The notes under the pieces were generated by a model. It saw only the letters and a program-made list of their open reading frames with translations. It was not told where the DNA came from and ran no database searches. From the IMG/VR virus record IMGVR_UViG_3300042504_000391, positions 1 through 39,179 of that record: DNA of 39,179 bases, one strand, 5' to 3'. Below are positions 14,794 through 22,115 of this stretch, piece by piece; position 1 is the first letter of the stretch, and each line of letters starts with the position of its first letter. Origin of the DNA: a virus. Made by a program: the position numbers and the translations under genes.

Positions 14794-15439
14794 CTGGTCA
14801 TTCAGCAGCCTCAAGGACTTTATTAATTGTCCGAAGCAGTACTACCACACTAAGGTAGCGCAGGACTTTGTTAAGAAAGCCTCTGAGCAAATGCTTTACG
14901 GAACAGAAGTTCACAAGGCGTTGGAAGATTACGTCTGCAAAGGCGTGCCTTTAGTTAAAAACTATCAACGGTTTCAGCCCCCGCTTGATGCCATACTTGA
15001 GATTGAGGGCGATAGATACTGCGAATATCAGATGGCGCTGACGCGAGAGCGGCAACCGTGCGAGTTTGATTCCGATACTAGGTGGGTACGGGGTATTGTT
15101 GACTTGCTTGTAGTGGACGGGACTGATGCCTACATCATCGACTACAAGACGGGCAGTAACCGTTATCCCGACCCGAAGCAGTTAAAGTTAATGGCGCTGA
15201 TGACTTATGCACACTTTCCACAAGTGGAGCGGATCAGGGCTGGCTTACTGTTTGTGATGCACAATAGTTTTGTTAACGAAGAGTACACACGAGATCAAGC
15301 AGGCAAGTTGTGGGAAAATTTTATTCCGCATTTAGATCAACTGGAGATGGCTTTTGCTAATAACATGTGGATGGCAAAGCCGGGCGGGTTGTGCGGATGG
15401 TGTCCCGTTAACACGTGTAAATTTTACAGAGAGAGGTAG
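14786..15439 (+). CDS. Cas4/RecB-like PD-(D/E)xK nuclease with cysteine cluster
   Basis: This 217-residue nuclease belongs to the RecB/Cas4/AddB-like group. Core residues are visible: His in GTEVHKALEDYV, Asp106 in GIVDLLV, then DYKTG with Asp119 and Lys121, and the following QLKLMAL. One Cys near the start (NCPKQYY, Cys15) and three near the end (CGWCPVNTC) reproduce the 1+3 Cys arrangement that holds a 4Fe-4S cluster in Cas4 and AddB. It probably processes DNA ends during replication or recombination. No CRISPR array or other cas gene is present, so a CRISPR role is not implied. ATG 14786 is preferred to TTG 14783. Confidence 0.9.
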   Translation: MINWSFSSLKDFINCPKQYYHTKVAQDFVKKASEQMLYGTEVHKALEDYVCKGVPLVKNYQRFQPPLDAILEIEGDRYCEYQMALTRERQPCEFDSDTRWVRGIVDLLVVDGTDAYIIDYKTGSNRYPDPKQLKLMALMTYAHFPQVERIRAGLLFVMHNSFVNEEYTRDQAGKLWENFIPHLDQLEMAFANNMWMAKPGGLCGWCPVNTCKFYRER

Positions 15440-15441
15440 TT

Positions 15442-15696
15442 ATGCCTTACGTGAACAAAGCAAGACCGTACAAGAAAGAATACAAACAGCAAGTCGAAAG
15501 AGACGAACACGAAAACCGAATGGAGCGCCAGCGGGCGCGTCGTAGTTACGACAAAAAAGGTATTAGCCGAAAAGGGAAAGACATTGCCCATGTTAAGGCG
15601 TTGTCGAAAGGCGGTAGCAACGGCGATGGAACTAGGCTACAGTCGCCCAGCAAGAATCGGTCGTTTCGTAGAACATCAAGCGGAGCGATGAAGTAA
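15442..15696 (+). CDS. small HNH-like basic protein, 84 aa
   Basis: This 84-residue, very basic protein has the segment KGKDIAHVKALSKGGSNGDG...SPSKNRSF. That is the spacing of small phage HNH-type proteins (DH..PLSKGG......NR). The usual leading Asp of DH is Ala here, so catalysis may be lost or reduced. The N-terminus is a charged helix (KKEYKQQVERDEHENRMERQRARR). GAGAGG lies upstream, and the start is 3 bases after the nuclease stop. It could be a DNA-binding derivative of an HNH nuclease. Confidence 0.65.
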   Translation: MPYVNKARPYKKEYKQQVERDEHENRMERQRARRSYDKKGISRKGKDIAHVKALSKGGSNGDGTRLQSPSKNRSFRRTSSGAMK

Positions 15697-15858
15697 TGCA
15701 CAAGACATGAGTGTGCCTGAAGGAGTTTTACCACCCACACCTTCTTCAGATAACCATGTCAGTTAGTGATAGGGAAGGGCAATTACTGCCCAAACCTCTT
15801 GCCCTAGGCGCTAACCGTCTGGCCCACGATACGGGCTCTTTAATTCAGTAGGTACAGT
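15697..15858. other. 162-base non-coding stretch with possible RNA structure
   Basis: This is the longest gene-free stretch of the left block. It contains GTGTG (15711-15715) able to pair with CACAC (15736-15740), and CTGAAG (15717-15722) able to pair with CTTCAG (15744-15749). These two pairings interleave, so they exclude each other or form a pseudoknot. Two further short hairpins are GGGCA/TGCCC (15777-15791) and GCCC/GGGC (15822-15836), the latter followed by TCTTTAATT. No ORF with a plausible start fills it. It could be a leader or attenuator for the helicase gene. Confidence 0.4.
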
Positions 15859-17445
15859 ATGCAAATAGTAGATAACACTGCGGTGAGACTCACCGTATCG
15901 AATAGTTTTGCCGCCGAAATCACGGCGCGCTTAGATCGCATCGAACTTATTCGGGATAACGCGCACAACAAGGAAATACTGATTTACTGGGATCACGGCG
16001 AGATGAAAGTTCTTGCCGAATACCTAGATCACTTCCTGCCTAATCAGAACATCCCCAAGATTCCTTCGCCAATCGAACGCGATTACGAATGGCCGGGACT
16101 CTACAAGCCTTTCGCTCACCAGAAAGACACAGCGGCGTTCCTGTCGATAAGGCAACGGGCGTTCTGCTTCAACGAGGCCGGGACTGGTAAGACGAGCGCG
16201 GCAATCTGGGCTGCGGATTACCTGATGAATAAAGGCGTGATCAAGAAAGTTCTTGTGATCTGCCCGTTGTCGATCATGTATTCAGCATGGCAGGCCGATG
16301 TATTCAAGACCGCTATGCACCGAACGTGCGGCGTAGCACATGGGTCAGCATCTAAACGTAAAAAGATATTAGATGAGGGATATGATTTTACGGTAATTAA
16401 CTACGACGGTACTACCGTAATTTTATCTGAGTTACAGCAAGCGAAGTTTGATCTGATCATTGTTGACGAAGCCAATTCATACAAGACCCCTTCCACTAGA
16501 CGCTGGAAAACCTTGGCTAAGTTGATTGAGCCAACCACTTGGCTGTGGATGATGACCGGCACACCGGCAGCGCAATCCCCTGTAGATGCGTTTGGTCTCG
16601 CCAAGTTAGTCAGTCCTGCGCGGGTACCGAAGTTCTCAACCGCGTGGCGTGATCGTGTGATGGCGCAAGTCAGCAAGTTCAAGTGGGTACCGAAGTCAAT
16701 TGCAACCGATGAGGTATTCCGGGCGTTGCAGCCAGCGATACGGTACACAAAGAAAGAATGCCTTGATCTGCCAGACATCGTGCATCAGATGCGGGATGTG
16801 GAACTTACTCCGCAGGTGGTCAAGTATTACTCTGAGTTAAAAAAGCAATTACTGATAGAAGCAGCGGGTGAACAGATCTCAGCCGTCAACGCAGCAGCAT
16901 CGCTTAGTAAACTTTTGCAGATCTCAGCGGGTGCTGTCTACACAGACAAGCATGACGTTGTGCAGTTTGATGTGTCCCCACGGCTGAGCGCGCTGTCTGA
17001 GGTACTTGAAGAAACGACAAATAAGGTTGTAGTATTCGTTCCATTCCTGCATTCTATCGACGTAGTAAGCGAGTACTTGACTAAAGAGGGCATCACGAAC
17101 GATGTGATCAAGGGCGCAGTTACAGCGCGGGATCGGTCAGTAATCATTGATCGGTTCCAGAGAGAAACTGATCCGCGAGTTCTCATCATTCAACCACAGT
17201 CTGCCGCACACGGAATTACTTTGACCGCTGCCGACACGGTGGTGTTCTGGTCGCCCGTGATGAGTGTAGAGACTTATCTTCAGTGTATTGCACGTATTGA
17301 GCGAGTAGGCCAAGTAAACAAGATGTTAGTAGTGCATTTGCGCGGCTCGGAAGTCGAACGAAAGATGTACGAGATGCTGCAGGGTAAAGTTAACAGTCAT
17401 CAAAAGTTAGTAGACCTGTATACACAGGAGTTGGAGGAAGTATGA
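15859..17445 (+). CDS. SNF2-like superfamily 2 helicase
   Basis: This 528-residue SF2 DNA helicase/translocase is of the SNF2/DEAD-like phage type. Motif I is NEAGTGKTS (Lys111), motif II VDEAN (Asp203-Glu204) and motif III MMTGTPAA (about 231). In the second RecA lobe come VVVFVPFLHSI, IDRFQ, LIIQPQSAAHGITLTAA (motif V) and QCIARIERVGQ (motif VI, from about residue 475). The length and lack of extra domains match the small phage SNF2 helicases. It follows the structured non-coding stretch and overlaps the next gene by ATGA. The likely role is strand displacement or recombination during replication. Confidence 0.93.
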   Translation: MQIVDNTAVRLTVSNSFAAEITARLDRIELIRDNAHNKEILIYWDHGEMKVLAEYLDHFLPNQNIPKIPSPIERDYEWPGLYKPFAHQKDTAAFLSIRQRAFCFNEAGTGKTSAAIWAADYLMNKGVIKKVLVICPLSIMYSAWQADVFKTAMHRTCGVAHGSASKRKKILDEGYDFTVINYDGTTVILSELQQAKFDLIIVDEANSYKTPSTRRWKTLAKLIEPTTWLWMMTGTPAAQSPVDAFGLAKLVSPARVPKFSTAWRDRVMAQVSKFKWVPKSIATDEVFRALQPAIRYTKKECLDLPDIVHQMRDVELTPQVVKYYSELKKQLLIEAAGEQISAVNAAASLSKLLQISAGAVYTDKHDVVQFDVSPRLSALSEVLEETTNKVVVFVPFLHSIDVVSEYLTKEGITNDVIKGAVTARDRSVIIDRFQRETDPRVLIIQPQSAAHGITLTAADTVVFWSPVMSVETYLQCIARIERVGQVNKMLVVHLRGSEVERKMYEMLQGKVNSHQKLVDLYTQELEEV

Positions 17446-17843
17446 CAGTAGGTAATACAGATGAGTTGGTTGAGGCGTATCTTGGTATACGCACGGAACG
17501 TGAGCGGCTGCTTAGAGATTACGAATTGGCCGACGCGAAGTTGAAAGAAGATATGTCCAAGTTAGAAGCCGTGATGCTTGAGATGTGCAACGCGGTAAAC
17601 GCTGACAGTATCAAGACCAAGCACGGCACAGTCATGCGTAAGTTGAACGAACGCTTCTTCTGTCAAGACTGGGATAACTTCTACAAGTTTGTCCTTGATA
17701 ACGAGGCGGTGCAGTTGCTTGAACGGCGTATACATCAGAGCAACTTTAAAGAGTTTTTGAGAGAGAACGTGAATGACGGGCTACCCCCCGGCGTGAACGT
17801 AATGCGTGAGTATGGTGTTTCAGTACGTAAAGCCAGTAAGTGA
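17442..17843 (+). CDS. conserved phage protein near the helicase, 133 aa
   Basis: This 133-residue protein is of a type often found between helicase and replication genes of phages. It has an N-terminal coiled coil (ELVEAYLGIRTERERLLRDYELADAKL), then EAVMLEMCNAVNADSIKTKHGT, an aromatic DWDNFYKFVLDNEA, and LPPGVNVM...VSVRKAS at the end. Its biochemical role is not established. A structural or nuclease-inhibitor-like role is sometimes guessed for the shape but is unsupported here. It is coupled to the helicase by ATGA. Confidence 0.75.
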   Translation: MTVGNTDELVEAYLGIRTERERLLRDYELADAKLKEDMSKLEAVMLEMCNAVNADSIKTKHGTVMRKLNERFFCQDWDNFYKFVLDNEAVQLLERRIHQSNFKEFLRENVNDGLPPGVNVMREYGVSVRKASK

Positions 17844-17849
17844 GGATTT

Positions 17850-18707
17850 ATGAGTAACGATATCATTGCAAGTTTGAAGAGCGAACTCGCCAACATCCAG
17901 ACCGGGGTTGACGACGATACACGCGCCGTAGCCGGTGGCGGTGCAAGTTCCAAGCGTATCTCCATCAAGGGCGGCGTGTTCCGTAAGATGGCTGGCGGCA
18001 AGGAGATTGGCTCCATCGAAGATCGCCATATGAATGTGATCTTTGTAAAGATGGCGCACAACGCAAGCCGTACCTACTACACGGGCGCATACAAGGAAGG
18101 CGAGAAGATCGCTCCGGTTTGTTGGTCATCTGACTCCAAGACTCCAGACCCGGAGGTGAAGAGTCCGCAAGCCTCTTCATGCGATTCATGTCAGTGGTCG
18201 GTGAAGGGTTCGGGCCAAGGCGGAAGCGGTGCTGCTTGCCGTTTGTCATGGCGCACTGCGGTGGTTCTGCCGCAAGATCCCGGTGGCGATGTCATGCAGT
18301 TGGTGCTTCCCGCAACGTCCTGCTTTGGTAAGGAAGAGGGCGGCAAGTATCCGTTCCGCCCCTATATCCAGATGCTTGCTAACAACAACATTTCGGCAGG
18401 GCGTGTAGTGACTAAGATGCAGTTCGACACTAAGTCGCCTGTTCCGAAGTTGCTGTTTTCGCCAATTGCTGTGGTGCCGGAGGCCGATGTCGAGGCCGTT
18501 CAGCGTCAGAGGGAAACTAAGGCGGCTGAAAGTGCTATTAAACTGACGGTATATCAGCAGGACGAAGGCGAGTCACCAGAGGCGCCAATTGTGACTGGGC
18601 CTGCAGCCATGAGCGAGCCGATCATTCGTGATGCTAAGAAGGCAGACGACGCTGCGCCTGCTGCGGATGTATCGGATGTAATCAAGAAGTGGTCGAAAAA
18701 GGGTTGA
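17850..18707 (+). CDS. possible ssDNA-binding or replication accessory protein, 285 aa
   Basis: This is a 285-residue protein in the position where phages often keep their ssDNA-binding protein, between helicase and primase. The middle is beta-rich with a Cys set (CDSCQWSVKG...CRLSW) that could bind zinc. A conserved-looking SCFGKEEGGKYPFRPYIQML segment follows, then a low-complexity, acidic/Ala-rich tail ending DVSDVIKKWSKKG. A disordered acidic tail is typical of SSB proteins, but the usual acidic-aromatic tip is absent. The assignment rests on context and composition only. A structural homologue search would decide. Confidence 0.45.
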   Translation: MSNDIIASLKSELANIQTGVDDDTRAVAGGGASSKRISIKGGVFRKMAGGKEIGSIEDRHMNVIFVKMAHNASRTYYTGAYKEGEKIAPVCWSSDSKTPDPEVKSPQASSCDSCQWSVKGSGQGGSGAACRLSWRTAVVLPQDPGGDVMQLVLPATSCFGKEEGGKYPFRPYIQMLANNNISAGRVVTKMQFDTKSPVPKLLFSPIAVVPEADVEAVQRQRETKAAESAIKLTVYQQDEGESPEAPIVTGPAAMSEPIIRDAKKADDAAPAADVSDVIKKWSKKG

Positions 18708-18711
18708 TTCA

Positions 18712-19023
18712 ATGCCTCGCACATTTGGCGATAGACTGCTGTTGACGTTACAGAATGGCGATCCTTCTCTGTTGGGGATACGGCTTGGGCGTCTTTGTGT
18801 GGAGGCGAATCTGCCGATTGCTTACGTTGCTTCCGCACTTGAGGTGTCGAGGAACACCGTACATCTATGGTTTCGTGGTCGTATGATCCAAGAGCATCGA
18901 TTCAAGATTGTCTCGGCTTTCATGTACTTGGTAGAGGAAGACATGAAAAACGGTACTCTTCCGGCCGCTAACCTAAAGCAAGCCAAAAACTACATAGAGG
19001 GAATGATCGGCAAGCAAGTCTAA
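18712..19023 (+). CDS. HTH DNA-binding regulator-like protein, 103 aa
   Basis: This 103-residue protein has a clear helix-turn-helix in the centre (LCVEANLPIAYVASALEVSRNTVHLWFRG), of the Cro/CI-like style. Residues before it (FGDRLLLTLQNGDPSLLG) and after it (FKIVSAFMYLVEEDM) form flanking helices. A strong intrinsic terminator follows 18 bases after the stop, so this is the last gene of its transcript. It could regulate early-to-late switching. Its operator is unknown. The 18-bp palindromes are candidates. Confidence 0.75.
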   Translation: MPRTFGDRLLLTLQNGDPSLLGIRLGRLCVEANLPIAYVASALEVSRNTVHLWFRGRMIQEHRFKIVSAFMYLVEEDMKNGTLPAANLKQAKNYIEGMIGKQV

Positions 19024-19041
19024 ACGTTTCATCGTGAGGTT

Positions 19042-19070
19042 GGCGGGGTGGCTGTCGCCCCGCCTTTTTT
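19042..19070 (+). terminator. strong rho-independent terminator
   Basis: GGCGGGG (19042-19048) and CCCCGCC (19058-19064) form a perfect 7-bp GC stem with a 9-base loop, followed at once by six T (19065-19070). It separates the PolA-helicase-HTH transcript from the primase-helicase gene. Confidence 0.93.
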
Positions 19071-19090
19071 ATCTAAGTGGGTTGGTGTCC

Positions 19091-21916
19091 ATGCGAAAAC
19101 AATTTTATGAGAACGTACTACCTTCGCAGGGCTTCTACTGTGTAACCGAAATTTCTAAGGACAAGAAGGTAGCCAATCGGTTTGCCAGTAGCCTTGATGA
19201 GGTTGAAAATTTAGTAGAGGAAATTAGTGCGGCGGGTAAGAACGTATTTATCGCGCTGAGCAGTTTCAGCGGCCATAGCCGCATGAGCGATTACTCGTCT
19301 TATTGTCGCTCGTTTTTTGTTGATTTAGATGTCAAGCCAGACAAAGAAGGTTGCTATAAGAGCAAGGTCGGGGCTATTGAAGATCTAGATCACTTCCTTA
19401 CGGTTACAGAACTTCCGCCTCCTGTCGTCGTTGATTCAGGCAACGGCATCCATGCGTACTGGCCGTTTGAACAGGACGTACCGATAGCGGAGTGGAAGCC
19501 TTACGCCGAGAAGTTCAAGCAGTTGTGCTTGGATCACATGAAGATTGACCCGGTAGTAACGGCGGACGTTACTAGAATCATGCGTTGCCCAGAGACGCTG
19601 AACTTCAAGACTGACCCACCTAACCCTACTAAGTTACTGACAGACGAGTACCACCAGTACGATTTCAATGTCTTTAAAGATTATTTAGGTGATGTTCATC
19701 TTAACGGTAACTCGGCCGGATCAATTCTTGATCTTATCCCTAAAGGTCTGGATGAAGATACTAAACAGATAGCCAAGTTAGAGAACTACGAGGCGGCGTT
19801 TCAGGACATTGCTGAGAAAAGTCTTAACGGTAGCGGCTGCAATCAAATTAAGAACGCATTGGTAAACGCCAGTACGCTTTCGGAACCCGTTTGGCACTCT
19901 GCTTTATCCATCGCCCGGCACTGCACTGACTGGGAAACCGCGATTCACTTGATGTCCGAGGACTACCCCGGATACAGCCCCGACGCTACGTTAAGGAAAG
20001 CAAATGAAACTTTTGGCAAACCGCATAGTTGCAGCATTTTTGAACAACGAAACCCCGGCGGATGCAACGGATGCCCTCACAAAGGACACATCACCAACCC
20101 CCTTGCTATCGGGAGAAAGTTCGTCGCCGCTCCGGCAACCGAAGAGATTAGTCAAGAGGACTCAGTTCGGATCGCGGAGAATCCCCAAGAAATTCCGGCA
20201 TTTCCTAAAGCAGTCTTACCCTATGTACGAGGACGAACCGGAGGAATTTACTACCTACCTCCAGCCGAAACCGACGAAGACGGAGTAAAGATCCAGCCTG
20301 AGCCGGTGCTGATTTCTACTAATGAATTTTTCCCCGTGCAGCGCATGTATGGCGAAGAGGAAGGCGAACTGTTCCTGCTTAGGGTCGTACTGCCTCACGA
20401 AGTCCGTGAGAAGTATATCTCCATGGGAGAGGCGCAGTCCGTTGATAGTATGAAGGTTATTTTAGGTAAGGCTGGAGTAGCGCCTCCTAACCAGAAACTT
20501 TGGCCGAAAATCGTGGAGTACACTATGAAATGGGCGCACTATTTGCAAAGTCGTGACAGAGCCGAGAACGTCTGTCGCCAAATGGGCTGGTCTCAGAATT
20601 TAAAGTCTTTCATCATTGGCGAAACCGAGTTTTACGGTAACGGCCAGCAGCGCAGGGCGGCATCCAGCCCGTTGATACGCGATGTGGCTAGGCTTATGAA
20701 GCCGAAAGGCGACTTCCAAGTGTGGAAGGACTGCATCAATAAACTCAACCAGCCCGAGTTGGAGATGCAGGCTTTCGGTGTATTCATCTCTTTTGGCTCC
20801 CCGCTTATGCGGTTTACGTCCACGAACGGCATGTCGTTCTGCTTTACTGGCCTATCTGGCGCAGCCAAGTCTGGATCGCTCATTGCCGCGCTTTCCGTAT
20901 GGGGCGCACCGAAGCCGCTCAGCGTTTACGAGTCTACTGACAACGCCTTTAACAGCCGCGCTATGTCTCTCAAGAACATCATGATGGGCATGGATGAGGT
21001 GCATGACAAACCGCCAGAGCAGATATCGAAACTTGTTCACTTGATTTCGCAAGGTAAGGGCAAGATGCGTATGCAGAGTTCGGTTAACGCCGAGCGCGAG
21101 CAACAAGAGATTGCGTCAATGCTCTGCCTGATGTCGTCAAACATCTCGCTTTACGATCTGATTCTGTCGAAGAAGGCTAACGCCAGCGGCGAGATCATGC
21201 GCCTTTTGGAATACGTACTTGTACAGCCCTCGTATCTGACTATCGAAGTCGGGCGTAGCATATTTAATCCTCTGCATGACAACTACGGGCACGCTGGCGC
21301 CATGTACATAGACCGGCTTTTAACGCTGGGCGAAGAGGAAATCAAGGCTCGGATCGTTAAGTGGAGCAAGCGGCTTGTTACAAGCAAGTTAGGCAGTAAT
21401 GCAGCCTTCCGATTCTACGAAACCGCGTTTAGCGCGACGTTTGCCGGGGCCGAGATCGCCATTGAAGCCGGGATCATCGATCTTGATATAGAGCGTATTT
21501 ACGACAAGGTGATACTGGAGACAATCAAAATTCGTGACAACACCCAAAAGCACCAGATTACGGACTACGAGGGTTTGATTACCGAGTTCTTGAACGATCA
21601 ATGGCGTCGTGGCACGTTGATCTTCGACGAGGGTCGAGTTGTGAATGAGCCGTTTGGTGAACTTGTTGCCCGTGTTGAGATCGGAAGCGGTACCCAGTAC
21701 GTGTCAAAGAGCAAGTTTAAGAAGTTCTTATCTGAAAAGAGCGTAGGCTCCGCTGAGTTTGAGAAAGCACTGGAGAAGTCGGATATCAAACTGGAGTCCA
21801 AAAAGATGCGGCTTTCTACTGGGTGGAAGGCAGGCATGAACGCACCGCCTATTCATGTGTATTCGTTCCAGTACGACATCCCTAAAGAGATGTTAAATGA
21901 CAATCAAAGTACTTGA
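19091..21916 (+). CDS. AEP primase - DUF927-like helicase fusion
   Basis: This is a 941-residue primase-helicase. The N-terminal archaeo-eukaryotic primase domain shows VDLDV (Asp78, Asp80), GNGIHAYW (His121) and DVTRIMRCPETLNFK. A Cys-containing segment (GGCNGCPHKGH) at about 335-345 may bind zinc. The C-terminal ATPase resembles DUF927/SF3-like helicases, with Walker A GLSGAAKSG (Lys593) and Walker B MMGMDEVHD (Asp635, Glu636), followed by SSNISLYDLI. ATG 19091 is used because any longer frame would begin inside the terminator. The ribosome-binding site is weak. Together with PolA and the SNF2 helicase it forms a self-contained replisome. Confidence 0.9.
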   Translation: MRKQFYENVLPSQGFYCVTEISKDKKVANRFASSLDEVENLVEEISAAGKNVFIALSSFSGHSRMSDYSSYCRSFFVDLDVKPDKEGCYKSKVGAIEDLDHFLTVTELPPPVVVDSGNGIHAYWPFEQDVPIAEWKPYAEKFKQLCLDHMKIDPVVTADVTRIMRCPETLNFKTDPPNPTKLLTDEYHQYDFNVFKDYLGDVHLNGNSAGSILDLIPKGLDEDTKQIAKLENYEAAFQDIAEKSLNGSGCNQIKNALVNASTLSEPVWHSALSIARHCTDWETAIHLMSEDYPGYSPDATLRKANETFGKPHSCSIFEQRNPGGCNGCPHKGHITNPLAIGRKFVAAPATEEISQEDSVRIAENPQEIPAFPKAVLPYVRGRTGGIYYLPPAETDEDGVKIQPEPVLISTNEFFPVQRMYGEEEGELFLLRVVLPHEVREKYISMGEAQSVDSMKVILGKAGVAPPNQKLWPKIVEYTMKWAHYLQSRDRAENVCRQMGWSQNLKSFIIGETEFYGNGQQRRAASSPLIRDVARLMKPKGDFQVWKDCINKLNQPELEMQAFGVFISFGSPLMRFTSTNGMSFCFTGLSGAAKSGSLIAALSVWGAPKPLSVYESTDNAFNSRAMSLKNIMMGMDEVHDKPPEQISKLVHLISQGKGKMRMQSSVNAEREQQEIASMLCLMSSNISLYDLILSKKANASGEIMRLLEYVLVQPSYLTIEVGRSIFNPLHDNYGHAGAMYIDRLLTLGEEEIKARIVKWSKRLVTSKLGSNAAFRFYETAFSATFAGAEIAIEAGIIDLDIERIYDKVILETIKIRDNTQKHQITDYEGLITEFLNDQWRRGTLIFDEGRVVNEPFGELVARVEIGSGTQYVSKSKFKKFLSEKSVGSAEFEKALEKSDIKLESKKMRLSTGWKAGMNAPPIHVYSFQYDIPKEMLNDNQST

Positions 21917-22100
21917 ACCAGAGTGGATCTTTCCGTTTGAGGGTATGGCAGTGGGGGATAGTTTTTTCATTCCTACCCTCAAGATCCCAGAAATGTTATA
22001 CGTTATAGATTGCCGCGCCAAGGCTGCTCAGGTACGAGTAAAGGCTTATGCCTCGTCCAAGGAAGGACACCTCGGCGTGCGCGTTTGGAGAACCGGGTAA
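21897..22100 (+). CDS. small conserved phage protein, 67 aa
   Basis: This 67-residue protein overlaps the end of the primase-helicase gene by 20 bases. The pattern FPFEGMAVGDSFFIP, then a basic helix region, then GVRVWR at the end, recurs in small phage proteins next to replication genes and has no known function. Its TAA (22098-22100) abuts the stop codon of the opposing gene at 22101 with no base in between. Confidence 0.7.
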   Translation: MTIKVLEPEWIFPFEGMAVGDSFFIPTLKIPEMLYVIDCRAKAAQVRVKAYASSKEGHLGVRVWRTG

Positions 22101-22115
22101 CTACTGTTTTACCCG
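22094..22115. terminator. inverted repeat over the convergent stop codons
   Basis: CGGGTAA (22094-22100) and TTACCCG (22109-22115) form a 7-bp stem with an 8-base loop. One arm contains the TAA of the rightward gene, and the loop contains the stop of the leftward gene. No T-run follows on either strand. It may work as a bidirectional terminator or an RNA-stabilising hairpin. Confidence 0.45.

Noticed and set aside
14786-15439. CRISPR adaptation role for the Cas4-like nuclease
   Set aside because: No array or other cas gene is in the window. RecB/Cas4-like nucleases are common in phage replication modules.
19034-19090. N-terminal extension of the primase-helicase frame
   Set aside because: The extra 19 codons would be encoded by the intrinsic terminator. 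A start at ATG 19091 fits the domain.
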